DNA of 64,000 nt from Sphingobacterium oryzagri (lineage in GTDB: Bacteria; Bacteroidota; Bacteroidia; Sphingobacteriales; Sphingobacteriaceae). Position numbers and translations under genes: made by a program. Of the stretch, positions 28,323 through 37,356 are shown one piece after another. The stretch is taken from assembly GCF_028736175.1 (NCBI RefSeq), contig NZ_CP117880.1, positions 248,001 to 312,000 on the forward strand, in the 5' to 3' direction. The notes under the pieces were generated by a model that was not told the origin of the DNA, ran no database searches, and saw nothing but the letters and a program-made list of their open reading frames with translations. Position 1 is the first letter of the stretch. The number at the start of each line of letters is the position of its first letter.

Positions 28323-28402
28323 TTTAGGATATAATTTTCGAAGAGCGAACTTGTCTACTATTTTTTACATACATAGTGTTAGTGATATAAAAATAATTAA
28401 CA

Positions 28403-28963
28403 ATGCCATTAGACGATATTAATAAAGATACATATACAGGCGCCTCTTTTTCTGTTAGAAATCGACTAGCGAGGATGTTGTGGGGAATTATTTATATAAT
28501 TCTTTTTAAATATTCACCCAGGCCATTTCACGAATGGCGATCGTTTCTACTTAGGTTATTTGGTGCTAAAGTCGGAAAGGGTGTTCATGTCTATCCAGGA
28601 GTAAAGATTTGGGCTCCTTGGAATATCGAGTTTGGTGACGAATGTGGTGTAGGTGGTGGTGCAATTTTGTACAGTCAGGGGAAAATAGTGTTAGGAAAGC
28701 GCAGCATAATCTCTCAAGGCGCTTATCTCTGCACGGGCTCACATGACTATACCAAAATTGGACATCCATTAATAACCTCGCCTATTGTAGTAGAATCTTT
28801 TGCTTGGGTTGCTGCTGAAGCTTTTGTTCATCCAGGCGTGACAATTGGTGAAGGTTGTGTGATTGGCGCTCGCTCTGTCGTGATAAAAAGTATGCCCGAA
28901 TGGACGGTATGTGCAGGAAATCCCTGTAAAGTTTTAAAAGCCCGAGTTATAACTGATAATTAA
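28403..28963 (+). CDS. wcaF: Hexapeptide-repeat O-acetyltransferase (WcaF-like)
   Basis: A 186-aa left-handed beta-helix acetyltransferase. Hexapeptide turns are visible from about residue 58 (VGKGVHVYPGVKIWAPWNIEFG...), with the active-site His in CTGSHDYTKIGHPL (about 113-126) and an end of the WTVCAGNPCKVLKAR type. Its N-terminus (NRLARMLWGIIYIILFKYSPRPFHEWR) matches the pattern of colanic-acid WcaF-like enzymes. It would acetylate a sugar of the lipid-linked unit in the cytoplasm using acetyl-CoA. Confidence 0.85.
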   Translation: MPLDDINKDTYTGASFSVRNRLARMLWGIIYIILFKYSPRPFHEWRSFLLRLFGAKVGKGVHVYPGVKIWAPWNIEFGDECGVGGGAILYSQGKIVLGKRSIISQGAYLCTGSHDYTKIGHPLITSPIVVESFAWVAAEAFVHPGVTIGEGCVIGARSVVIKSMPEWTVCAGNPCKVLKARVITDN

Positions 28964-28971
28964 ATGTTGTT

Positions 28972-29916
28972 ATGAGTCGATTAGATGATTTAGATTACAC
29001 CAAAGGTATTTTAATACTCATTATGGTTTGTTTTCATATTAATGTGGGGTACTTGAGTAAATACGCCGATTTTGTGTATTCATTTCATATGCCTGCATTT
29101 CTTCTGCTTTCTGGCTTATTTTTAAGTTTAAATAACGACTTGAAGCCATGGTTCATTAAATTATTTCGGGGTTTGGTAATACCATATGTTTTTTTTGAAC
29201 TTTTATATGTTGTATGTTTATACGTAATAGGTCGTTTCGGCATAAATTTTTCAAATAAGATTGATGAATTGGATATCTCTACAATCTCAAAATTTTTATT
29301 TGTAAACCCAATTGGGGCATTTTGGTATTTTCATACCTTAATTATATGCACATCAATAATATATTTTATACACAAGTTTGTAAAATTGGACTTGTTAAGT
29401 CGGACAATAATATTCTTGATAATAAGTTGGTGTATTGATAATTTCCTAATTTCTGGATTTCGATTTGAAAATTCCCTGTTTTTCATAATGGGTTATTTCT
29501 TTAGTAAATCAGATTTTACTATTCCTCCATCATTACTTTCAATATTGGCAATCGTTTTGATCTTTTTTAATGGTGACCATCATAGAGGAAATGTGGAGTC
29601 TATTTCGACAACAATTTTGATAATATCATTCTTAACAGCTTTTTATCGTTATTTACCATCTACTACGTTCACTAAAACCTTTACTTATTTTGGTAGAAAT
29701 ACCTTAATTATAGTCCTAATACATCCTATTTTTATTAACTTTTTTAAAATGTTTCAGAAGTTTTTTTATGAATTTGATAACACTTTAATTATCTATTCGG
29801 TTGTAAATTCTTTACTGACAATATCATTATGCCTTCTATCAGCCTACGTAATGGACTACATAGGTATTAGTAAAGTTCTATTTGGGAAAAAAATATACAG
29901 TAAATATTTAGCTTAA
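28972..29916 (+). CDS. Acyltransferase-3 family membrane protein (B)
   Basis: A 314-aa polytopic membrane protein. The acyltransferase-3 signature is at the N-terminus: DDLDYTKGILILIMVCFHINVGY (residues 4-26) and MPAFLLLSGLFLS. Very AT-rich codon usage, among the most extreme in the window. The stop codon overlaps the start of the next gene by one base (TAATG), so the two are cotranslated. Likely decorates the polymer with an acyl group at the periplasmic side. Confidence 0.82.
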   Translation: MSRLDDLDYTKGILILIMVCFHINVGYLSKYADFVYSFHMPAFLLLSGLFLSLNNDLKPWFIKLFRGLVIPYVFFELLYVVCLYVIGRFGINFSNKIDELDISTISKFLFVNPIGAFWYFHTLIICTSIIYFIHKFVKLDLLSRTIIFLIISWCIDNFLISGFRFENSLFFIMGYFFSKSDFTIPPSLLSILAIVLIFFNGDHHRGNVESISTTILIISFLTAFYRYLPSTTFTKTFTYFGRNTLIIVLIHPIFINFFKMFQKFFYEFDNTLIIYSVVNSLLTISLCLLSAYVMDYIGISKVLFGKKIYSKYLA

Positions 29917-30818
29917 TGGAAATCTCCACAATTATATTAACGTACAATGAAGAGAAACACATCGAAAGATGCATTAAAAATGCGCAGCGTTTTTCCAAAT
30001 ATGTCTTTTTGGTAGATTCCTTTTCAACAGATCGAACCAAAGCGATTGCAGAATCATTGGGGGCAATTGTTTATCAAAACAAATGGGAAAATAATTACGC
30101 CCGGCAACTGAATTGGGGTTTGACTAACTTACCGATAACAACCCCTTGGGTATTTCGGTTGGATGCAGACGAGTATCTGTCTGATGAATTAATATCGGAA
30201 ATACATCAGGAATTTCCGCATATTCCGTCAACTGTTTCGGGGATCGTTATGGAACGAAAAATGGTTTTCTTAGGAGAGACCATTAAGAAAGGAAACGTGC
30301 AGTGGAATATGCTTCGTCTTTTTCGCTATGGAAAAGGTTTTTGTGAAGAGCGCTGGATGGATGAGCATATAGTATTGACCGAAGGAAGTTCCGTTCAATG
30401 GAAGAATTGCTTTTATGATGATAACCTGAACCCATTGGGCTGGTGGATCGCGAAGCACAATGGCTATAGTATTCGCGAAGCGATTGATCTTCTTGATATT
30501 GAGTTAAATTTCCTTCCGAAAGAAATTAGTGACTTTTCTGCCGAGATGTCAAAAGATGCCGAAGAAAAGCGATCGAAGAAAAAGAAGTATGCGAATATGC
30601 CGCTTTTTTGGCGGAGTTTTATCTACTTCATCTACCGTTACTTCTTTAAATTAGGATTCACCGAGGGTAAAGAAGGATTTTTGTGGCATTTTTTACAAGG
30701 CTGGTGGTATCGTACTCTAGTCGATGCTAAAATATATGAGATAAAAAAGCATTGTGGGACAAATCCAGATAAAATCAAGGCTTTTGTAAAGGAAAATTAC
30801 CAAATAGATTTAGGTTAA
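29916..30818 (+). CDS. Glycosyltransferase family 2 protein
   Basis: A 300-aa GT-A inverting glycosyltransferase. It begins EISTIILTYNEEKHIERCI (nucleotide-binding start), then FLVDSFSTDRTKAIAESLGA (the usual DS-x-SxDxT metal/donor region) and VFRLDADEYLS (DxD motif, about residue 87). The C-terminal part (LLDIELNFLPKEISDFSAEMSKD, then basic and aromatic residues) is of WaaE/KdtX-like transferases that often add a glucose or similar sugar. It is the last gene of the AT-rich cassette, only 7 bp before wcaI. Confidence 0.88.
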   Translation: MEISTIILTYNEEKHIERCIKNAQRFSKYVFLVDSFSTDRTKAIAESLGAIVYQNKWENNYARQLNWGLTNLPITTPWVFRLDADEYLSDELISEIHQEFPHIPSTVSGIVMERKMVFLGETIKKGNVQWNMLRLFRYGKGFCEERWMDEHIVLTEGSSVQWKNCFYDDNLNPLGWWIAKHNGYSIREAIDLLDIELNFLPKEISDFSAEMSKDAEEKRSKKKKYANMPLFWRSFIYFIYRYFFKLGFTEGKEGFLWHFLQGWWYRTLVDAKIYEIKKHCGTNPDKIKAFVKENYQIDLG

Positions 30819-30825
30819 GGCGGCT

Positions 30826-32055
30826 ATGAGAATTTTAATACACGGTATAAATTATGCGCCCGAATTAACCGGCATCGGGAAATATACAGGCGAAATGGCG
30901 GAATGGTTGGCTGGGCAAGGACACGAGGTGCATGTATTGACGGCGGTTCCGTATTATCCAGAGTGGCAGGTGCACGAAGCTTACAAAGGTAAGCGCTGGC
31001 ATACGGAACACTTGAATGGGGTACAGGTGCATCGCGTGCCATTATATGTGCCCGCAGAAGTGAGCGCAGCGAAACGGATCATCCACGAATTTTCATTTTT
31101 GGCGGCAACCTTACCCTTTTGGTTGAAAGCGTTTTTCTCCAAAAAATTTGATGTCGTTTTTTGTATTGCTCCTCCATTTCATTTAGCTGCTATGCCCTGG
31201 TTGTATAAAAGCTTGCGGAAAAGTATCTGGATCAACCATATCCAGGATTTGCAGGTTGATGCCGCAAAGGATCTGGGGATGATTAAGAATAAAACCTTTT
31301 TGAAATTGATGTTCGGTCTGGAACGTTTTTTCTTACAGAAAGGCACTCGGGTATCCACCATCTCCGAAGGCATGCAAAAGAAAATTTTAGCAAAGCAAAT
31401 TTCCGGCGATCGCATGTTGTTTTTCCCAAACTGGGTCGATGGCAACGTTGTCTACCCTTTGCCTGTAGAGCAGTCTTTGCGTGCGGAGTTAGGCCTTTCG
31501 CTAGATGATAAAATTGTCTTATATAGTGGAAATTTAGGCGAGAAGCAAGGTTTGGACGCCATCATCCGTGCCGCCAGCCAATTTCGGGATGATACAGCCG
31601 TTAAGTTTGTGATTTGCGGATCTGGCGGAGGAAAAGAGAAATTGATGCAACAAGCGAAAGATAGTGGTTTGACAAACGTCTTCTTTTTTCCGTTACAACC
31701 TTATGAAAAATTATCTGCTCTATTAGCAATAGCCGATATCCATTTGGTTTTACAAAAAGCATCTGCCGCGGATCTGGTGATGCCGAGTAAACTGACCGGC
31801 ATTCTGGCGGCCGGAGGCTGTGCAATAGTTACCGCACAGCCGGGAACAACCTTGTTTGATGTGGTGCACGAAAAACAGATGGGTGTCGTCGTGGCGCCGG
31901 AAGATGACCTGGCGTTAAGCGAAGGCATCCGAAAAGGTTTATATACGGATACTACGGCTTACAAAATAAATGCGCGTACGTATGCAGAGCACTACTTAGC
32001 GAAACAGCGCATCCTGGAAAAGTTCGAACGCGATATAAATGCGTTAATGGTCTAA
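30826..32055 (+). CDS. wcaI: WcaI-family glycosyltransferase
   Basis: A 409-aa GT4-type enzyme. The colanic-acid WcaI pattern is clear: MRILIHGINYAPELTGIGKY at the start, VLTAVPYYPEW (about 43-53), WINHIQDLQVDAAKDLGM (about 134-151), then GNLGEKQGLDAII in the donor domain and MPSKLTGILAAGG near 320. In E. coli WcaI is a (probable fucosyl) transferase of colanic acid synthesis. Base composition returns to the less AT-rich level of the flanks here. Acceptor here is inferred, not known. Confidence 0.9.
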   Translation: MRILIHGINYAPELTGIGKYTGEMAEWLAGQGHEVHVLTAVPYYPEWQVHEAYKGKRWHTEHLNGVQVHRVPLYVPAEVSAAKRIIHEFSFLAATLPFWLKAFFSKKFDVVFCIAPPFHLAAMPWLYKSLRKSIWINHIQDLQVDAAKDLGMIKNKTFLKLMFGLERFFLQKGTRVSTISEGMQKKILAKQISGDRMLFFPNWVDGNVVYPLPVEQSLRAELGLSLDDKIVLYSGNLGEKQGLDAIIRAASQFRDDTAVKFVICGSGGGKEKLMQQAKDSGLTNVFFFPLQPYEKLSALLAIADIHLVLQKASAADLVMPSKLTGILAAGGCAIVTAQPGTTLFDVVHEKQMGVVVAPEDDLALSEGIRKGLYTDTTAYKINARTYAEHYLAKQRILEKFERDINALMV

Positions 32056-32070
32056 CAAAAGTTAAAAAAC

Positions 32071-33528
32071 ATGAAGCGAATAGTAGCAATTATAACAATA
32101 GTCGTAAGTTTATGTGCCGTAAAAGCGCAAGACAAGCTGACGGATTCTTTACATGTGCAGGTTGGTACACAAATGCAGGTGGCATCGGAAGATTTTCAGC
32201 CGCTCTGGGGCAAAGCCAATCGGTTTGGTATGGCGAGCGATCGAAAGTTTGATCAAATTACCTGGGTAGAAGCTACCAATACAAACCGTTTGGGCGAGAT
32301 GAAATTCTGGAGTGATACCGCTTCGCCCGTTAGCTTAGATTATGGAGTTACGGCGTTCAATGCGGACCATTACAGTCGTTTTGTGCTGCAACAAGCTTAT
32401 GCACAATTGAGCTATAAATCCTGGTTTATTCGTGGTGGTCGTCACCGCGATCTCTGGGATGATCTAGACCCTATGCTTTCCATGGGATCCTTAGGAACAA
32501 GCGGTAATGCCCTACCCATTCCTAAAATAACGATTGGTATGGACGATTATGTAAATATTCCCTGGACAAATGGCGTGTTGCAGTTTAAGGGGATGATAGG
32601 CCATGGCTGGCTAGGTGATAATCGTTACATGGAATCATTTTTACATGAAAAAAGCTTTTATGGGCGTGTCAACTTAGGGAAATGGAAAATATACGGAGGT
32701 ATACAACATTATGTAGAGTGGGGTGGACGTCGGCCATCGGAAGGTATTTATTTAGATCGTTCGCTGGCTGGATTTTTTGATGTATTGTTTGTCTCCGAAG
32801 CAAATGATGGGTCCTTGCCGACGGAAAGTGAACAAGCGGGGGTAAGACCAAATCGAGCAGGTGATCAACGAGGCGTAGCCGAACTCGGAATTTACTATGA
32901 AAACGACGACGTGTGGGTGCATGCGTACAATCAAACGCCTTTTGAAAGCGGCAAAGGTATAGATATTCGTAATATGGATAGATTGTTAGGTGTTCATATA
33001 AAAAGCAAAAAGACTTCTGCATTTTTGCAAACCATCGTCGGCGAGTTTATCTATACCAAACAGATGGAAGATTTTGGTGGAGACGAAATGCAAAGCTACT
33101 ATAATAACGGTGCAATGAAGACGGGCTGGGAGTATGAAAGAATGGTTGTCGGTACACCTCTTTTTACAAATAGAGAAGATGCCTCAAACTATTTTCCGAT
33201 AGAACCTTTTGACTGGCGAGGAACTGCTAGAATTCCTGGAAATAATAATATTATTAATAGTCGGCTAATCGGCGGCAATATTGCTGCGAAGTTTCGATTG
33301 GATGAGCAATGGAGAATGTTAGCCAAAGTAACGCCAGTAATGAACTATGGCGCGCGTAATTACGAGGCTTTTTACGGTAATGGAGACGGTCTATTTCAAT
33401 GTTACTCTTCTGTAGGCTTGAGTTATCAACAAGGCCCATGGGTTTGGAATGCGCGAGCTAATGCAGACTTTGGTCAATTGTACAGTAACGTGGGCGGTAG
33501 CATAGGCGTTACTTATGTACTAAGGTAG
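32071..33528 (+). CDS. wzi: Capsule assembly protein Wzi family
   Basis: A 485-aa outer-membrane beta-barrel protein with a signal peptide (residues 1 to about 19, ...LCAVKAQ). Wzi helps attach capsular polysaccharide to the cell surface. The family character is seen in the long barrel strands (FMGRHRDLWDD-like segment at RGGRHRDLWDD, about 131-141; IGHGWLGDNRYM, about 179-190; YGGIQHYVEWGG, about 206-217). It starts 15 bp after wcaI, so it belongs to the same transcript. The polymer is thus probably at least partly cell-bound. Confidence 0.88.
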   Translation: MKRIVAIITIVVSLCAVKAQDKLTDSLHVQVGTQMQVASEDFQPLWGKANRFGMASDRKFDQITWVEATNTNRLGEMKFWSDTASPVSLDYGVTAFNADHYSRFVLQQAYAQLSYKSWFIRGGRHRDLWDDLDPMLSMGSLGTSGNALPIPKITIGMDDYVNIPWTNGVLQFKGMIGHGWLGDNRYMESFLHEKSFYGRVNLGKWKIYGGIQHYVEWGGRRPSEGIYLDRSLAGFFDVLFVSEANDGSLPTESEQAGVRPNRAGDQRGVAELGIYYENDDVWVHAYNQTPFESGKGIDIRNMDRLLGVHIKSKKTSAFLQTIVGEFIYTKQMEDFGGDEMQSYYNNGAMKTGWEYERMVVGTPLFTNREDASNYFPIEPFDWRGTARIPGNNNIINSRLIGGNIAAKFRLDEQWRMLAKVTPVMNYGARNYEAFYGNGDGLFQCYSSVGLSYQQGPWVWNARANADFGQLYSNVGGSIGVTYVLR

Positions 33529-33587
33529 TCAGCGCTTAGTTTTTACAGTGTAAAAATAGAATTTGTATATATAAAATAATGTAAGTT

Positions 33588-34970
33588 GTGAAAAATATAA
33601 AAAAAATTACGTGTATCGGTGCGGGCTACGTTGGTGGACCCACCATGTCTGTCATCGCACAGAAAAATCCAAATGTAGAAGTTACTGTTGTCGACCTGAA
33701 TCAGGCGCGTATTGCCGCCTGGAATGACGAGGATCTAGCCAATTTACCGGTGTATGAGCCAGGCTTGGATGCGGTGGTTGGTGAAGCCCGCGGACGCAAC
33801 CTCTTTTTCTCTACCGATGTGGATAAAGCAATTGATGAAGCCGATATGATTTTTATTTCGGTCAATACGCCGACAAAAACTTACGGAAAAGGTAAAGGGC
33901 AAGCGGCCGATTTGAAGTTTATCGAGCTATGTGCCCGTCAAATTGCTTCCATTGCTAAATCCGATAAAATCGTGGTCGAAAAGTCGACATTGCCTGTGCG
34001 GACGGCAGAGGCGCTGAAAAGCATTTTGGACAATACCGGTAACGGGGTGAATTTTCATATCCTGTCCAATCCGGAATTTCTCGCAGAAGGAACAGCCGTT
34101 ACCGATTTGCATAACCCGGACCGTGTATTGATTGGCGGTGAAGATGCAGAAGCTATTGAAGCACTGGTAAACGTATATGAAGCCTGGGTGCCCAGAGAGC
34201 GTATATTAACGACCAACCTCTGGTCGTCTGAACTATCAAAATTAGTGGCCAATGCTTTTTTAGCGCAACGTGTAAGCTCGATCAATGCGATATCAGAACT
34301 TTGTGAGGTAACAGGTGCCAATGTGGATGAGGTGTCGCGAGCAATTGGCCAGGATACCCGTATTGGATCAAAATTTTTGAAAGCCTCTGTAGGTTTTGGA
34401 GGGTCTTGCTTTCAAAAGGACATTCTTAATCTGGTATACATCGCACGCTCGTATAATTTAAAAGAAGTAGCCGACTATTGGGAACAAGTGATCTTGCTCA
34501 ACGATCATCAAAAGACACGTTTTGCTGAAAAAATCATCCAAACGATGTATAATACGGTAAATGGCAAGCAAATTGCGTTTCTAGGTTGGGCCTTTAAAAA
34601 AGATACCAACGATACGCGCGAATCAGCGGCGATTTATGTAGCCGATCATTTATTGGATGAGGAAGCGAATGTGATCGTTTACGATCCGAAGGTAAGTGCC
34701 GAGCAAATCTATAAAGATCTTGATTATCTAGGTACACGCACGCCAGAAGAAAACCGCCGATTGGTGAAGGTGGTGAGCGATCCGTATGAGGCCTTAAACG
34801 GAGCGCATGCCGTAGCGGTACTCACGGAGTGGGATGAATTTAAAAATTACGATTGGTCGCGTATCAAGCTGATGATGAAACGACCGTCGTTCGTTTTCGA
34901 CGGCAGAAAATTATTGGACCGTAAACAGCTGGAAGCATTGGAGTTTGCTTATTACGCGATTGGAGAATAA
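33588..34970 (+). CDS. ugd: UDP-glucose 6-dehydrogenase
   Basis: A 460-aa NAD-dependent enzyme oxidising UDP-glucose to UDP-glucuronate, giving the acidic sugar donor. It uses a GTG start; the ATG-less N-terminus [17 protein letters not shown] carries the Rossmann motif GAGYVG (11-16). The catalytic Cys sits in [10 protein letters not shown] (near residue 274), and [16 protein letters not shown] (near 340) is the UDP-binding/C-terminal domain start. The sequence resembles the animal-type UGDH length (about 460) more than the short E. coli Ugd (388). It supports a glucuronate-containing polymer. Confidence 0.96.
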   Translation: MKNIKKITCIGAGYVGGPTMSVIAQKNPNVEVTVVDLNQARIAAWNDEDLANLPVYEPGLDAVVGEARGRNLFFSTDVDKAIDEADMIFISVNTPTKTYGKGKGQAADLKFIELCARQIASIAKSDKIVVEKSTLPVRTAEALKSILDNTGNGVNFHILSNPEFLAEGTAVTDLHNPDRVLIGGEDAEAIEALVNVYEAWVPRERILTTNLWSSELSKLVANAFLAQRVSSINAISELCEVTGANVDEVSRAIGQDTRIGSKFLKASVGFGGSCFQKDILNLVYIARSYNLKEVADYWEQVILLNDHQKTRFAEKIIQTMYNTVNGKQIAFLGWAFKKDTNDTRESAAIYVADHLLDEEANVIVYDPKVSAEQIYKDLDYLGTRTPEENRRLVKVVSDPYEALNGAHAVAVLTEWDEFKNYDWSRIKLMMKRPSFVFDGRKLLDRKQLEALEFAYYAIGE

Positions 34971-35054
34971 CAAGGTGTAGCAAATGTAGCAGTATAAAAC
35001 CTGTTATGTGAAAACGAAGACCTGATGATAGTAAAAAATTAAAAATATATAGAC

Positions 35055-35525
35055 ATGAAAATCGGAATTACTTTTTCTGCTTTTGATTTGCTCCATGCAG
35101 GGCATATCAAGATGCTTGAGGACGCCAAGGAGCAATGTGATTTTTTAATTTGTGGCCTGCAAACAGATCCGACGCTTGATCGGCCGGAAAAGAACAAGCC
35201 TACACAGACCGTAGTAGAACGCTACATTCAGCTAAAAGGCTGCAAGTATGTTGATCAGATCGTGCCTTACGCAACAGAGCAGGATTTGGAAGATATTTTA
35301 CGTTCTTTTAATATTGATGTTCGTATCTTAGGGGACGAATATCGTGAAAAGAATTTCACGGGTCGCCAGTATTGCGAAGAGAAAGGTATCGAGCTGTACT
35401 TTAACAGTCGCGATCATCGTTTTTCAAGCTCGGGGCTACGTAAAGTCGTTGCCGAGAAAGAAAAGGAGAAAAACGGAGCCATATTGGTTATAGAAAAAGC
35501 GGCTACAAAAACAAAGAAAGCGTAA
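35055..35525 (+). CDS. Cytidylyltransferase-like protein, tandem copy A
   Basis: A 156-aa nucleotidyltransferase of the TagD/cytidylyltransferase superfamily (which make CDP-glycerol or similar activated alcohols). The HxGH site is present (FDLLHAGH, residues about 10-17), but the preceding conserved Gly is Ser (FSAFD rather than FGxFD). The usual RTxGISTT C-terminal motif is replaced by HRFSSSGLRK (about 122-131). It has a Lys/Ala-rich tail of about 20 residues absent in copy B. It lies between ugd and copy B. The substrate could be a sugar- or polyol-phosphate; this is inference. Confidence 0.8.
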   Translation: MKIGITFSAFDLLHAGHIKMLEDAKEQCDFLICGLQTDPTLDRPEKNKPTQTVVERYIQLKGCKYVDQIVPYATEQDLEDILRSFNIDVRILGDEYREKNFTGRQYCEEKGIELYFNSRDHRFSSSGLRKVVAEKEKEKNGAILVIEKAATKTKKA

Positions 35526-35630
35526 AGGCGGAATAACTGGTAAAGGAAGCGTAACGATGAGGCGTATGGTACAAGCCAGACGCGCGATACGCCTTACTCA
35601 CAACGTATTGTGCACGATTAAAATAAAGAC

Positions 35631-36062
35631 ATGAAAATAGGAATTACATTTGGTGTGTTTGATTTATTACATGCTGGTCATATCATGATGTTGGAAGAAG
35701 CAAAACGACACTGCGATTACCTTATCGTAGGATTAAACACCGACCCATCGGAAGTAGACCCATCCAAGAATAAGCCTACGCAATCTATCGTAGAGCGGTA
35801 TATCCAATTAGATGGTTGCCACTATGTTGACGAAATTATTCCCTACGAAACGGAACAAGATTTAGCGGATATGTTGCAGGCCCTGCACGTGCAGGTACGT
35901 TTCATTGGCGAAGAATACCGCGACAAAGACTTCACCGGCCGCAGGTACTGCGTAGAAGAAGGCATCGATATCCACTACAACAAACGTACACACCGTTTCT
36001 CTAGCCACGGCCTACGCAAGACCGTCGCCGACAAAGAAGCAGAAAAGGTATTAAAAGGATAA
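35631..36062 (+). CDS. Cytidylyltransferase-like protein, tandem copy B
   Basis: A 143-aa paralogue of copy A, closely similar over its whole length (shared NKPTQ, VERYIQL, YVD, FTGR stretches). It has the intact nucleotide-binding FGVFDLLHAGH and the variant HRFSSHGLRK at the position of RTxGISTT. The gap from copy A (35526-35630) contains an 8-bp inverted repeat (35560-35567 with 35587-35594). Copy B retains all expected residues at the HxGH site and is more likely active than copy A. It may supply a CDP-activated component for polymer decoration. Confidence 0.82.
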   Translation: MKIGITFGVFDLLHAGHIMMLEEAKRHCDYLIVGLNTDPSEVDPSKNKPTQSIVERYIQLDGCHYVDEIIPYETEQDLADMLQALHVQVRFIGEEYRDKDFTGRRYCVEEGIDIHYNKRTHRFSSHGLRKTVADKEAEKVLKG

Positions 36063-36250
36063 CCAGTAAAAAGTCGAAACCAGCTTATCCAAACGTTTAT
36101 AAACTTTATATCGTTCGCAAGAGGACTAAGCATTTCGTACTTATACTATAAAAATATTAAAAAGATAGCCAGTAAAAAGTCGAAGTCTGCTTGTCGAAAA
36201 GTTTATAAACTTAGCAAGGAGTCTAAGTACTAAGTACTACATACTATTTA
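36063..36250 (+). repeat. Duplicated intergenic segment before manC
   Basis: A 44-bp stretch at 36063-36106 (begins CCAGTAAAAAGTCGAA, ends TTTATAAACTT) recurs imperfectly at 36169-36212. Similarity continues weakly after both copies (GCAAGAGGACTAAG against GCAAGGAGTCTAAG). Period 106 bp. The second copy ends close to the manC start, so it may carry a duplicated promoter or regulatory site. Confidence 0.7.
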
Positions 36251-36259
36251 TCTAGAAAA

Positions 36260-37258
36260 ATGAGCAACATTATACACGTTATCTTATCAGGCGGTGTCGG
36301 AAGCCGCTTGTGGCCACTCTCCCGGAAGAGTAATCCAAAACAATACCTAAACCTTTTTCAGGAAGGGTCCCTTTTTGGGATGACGGTTTTGCGCAACAAA
36401 CACCTCTGTAACAAAGTGATGGTGGTAGGCAACTGCGATAACTACCAGCTGAGTAAAGAAGTTTTAGTAAGCCAAGGCGTAGAATACACCGACATCGTGG
36501 AGGCTACACCGCGCAATACAGCTGCAGCTATCGCTTTCGCTGCTTTTGCTGCTGCACCAGACGATATCTTGATTGTCACGCCGTCTGACCACGTGATCAT
36601 CGGTGAAGACGCTTATGCTGAAGCCATTAACCAAGGTATAGAAAAAGCCAAAGAAGGCTATATCATAACTTTTGGCATTAAGCCGGTTCGGCCGGAAACG
36701 GGCTACGGCTATATGGAGTATGAAGATGACAGAGTATTGTCTTTTCGTGAAAAACCCAACCAGGATACGGCAGAGGATTTTATCGAGCGTGGTAATTTTT
36801 TGTGGAATTCGGGAATGTTCTGCTTTCGTGCCGATACGCTCTTGCATGAATTACAGCAGTTTGAACCGAAGGTGTACGCAACGGCATTGGCGGCGTGGCA
36901 ACATCAAAAGGACGGTAAGCTAGACGAAGGGCTGTCGAAAAAAATTCCGTCGATCAGTATTGACTACGCGGTGATGGAGCGCTCTAAAAAAATTCGCGTG
37001 GTTGCGACGCAGTTCCAGTGGTCAGATTTGGGATCGTTTGAAGCGTTGTATGACTATTTGCGTTCTACCGGCTATCCTGTGGATGAAAACGGAAATATGA
37101 TTATCGGATCGGATATGTATACGGCATTTGTAGGACTCAAAAATACGATTGTCGTGTATACCGACGACGCACTGTTGTTTGTGCAAAAAGAAAAGTCGCA
37201 AGACGTAAAGAAAATTTACAATACCCTGGAAAAGCACCAATCCAAGTTGATTGATTAG
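36260..37258 (+). CDS. manC: Mannose-1-phosphate guanylyltransferase
   Basis: A 332-aa enzyme making GDP-mannose from GTP and mannose-1-phosphate. The signature GGVGSRLWPLSR is at residues 11-22, TPSDHVI (near 111) and the FREKP motif (near 161) follow. It lacks the C-terminal phosphomannose-isomerase domain of the bifunctional ManC/WbpW type (about 470 aa), so it is a single-function form. It feeds gmd and fcl. Neither phosphomannomutase nor mannose-6-phosphate isomerase is found in the window. Confidence 0.95.
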   Translation: MSNIIHVILSGGVGSRLWPLSRKSNPKQYLNLFQEGSLFGMTVLRNKHLCNKVMVVGNCDNYQLSKEVLVSQGVEYTDIVEATPRNTAAAIAFAAFAAAPDDILIVTPSDHVIIGEDAYAEAINQGIEKAKEGYIITFGIKPVRPETGYGYMEYEDDRVLSFREKPNQDTAEDFIERGNFLWNSGMFCFRADTLLHELQQFEPKVYATALAAWQHQKDGKLDEGLSKKIPSISIDYAVMERSKKIRVVATQFQWSDLGSFEALYDYLRSTGYPVDENGNMIIGSDMYTAFVGLKNTIVVYTDDALLFVQKEKSQDVKKIYNTLEKHQSKLID

Positions 37259-37290
37259 TTTTCTACGAATAAATTGACCCAATAAATCAT

Positions 37291-37332
37291 AAAGCCTGAA
37301 GCCCGGTAAAATGTACCTGCTTCAGGCTTTAT
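37291..37332 (+). terminator. Terminator after manC
   Basis: AAAGCCTGAAGC (37291-37302) pairs perfectly over 12 bp with 37319-37330, then a short T-containing stretch. It appears to end the main polysaccharide transcript; the next gene starts 25 bp later. Confidence 0.8.
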
Positions 37333-37356
37333 CCCGCTTTCCTTACCTACTCCACC

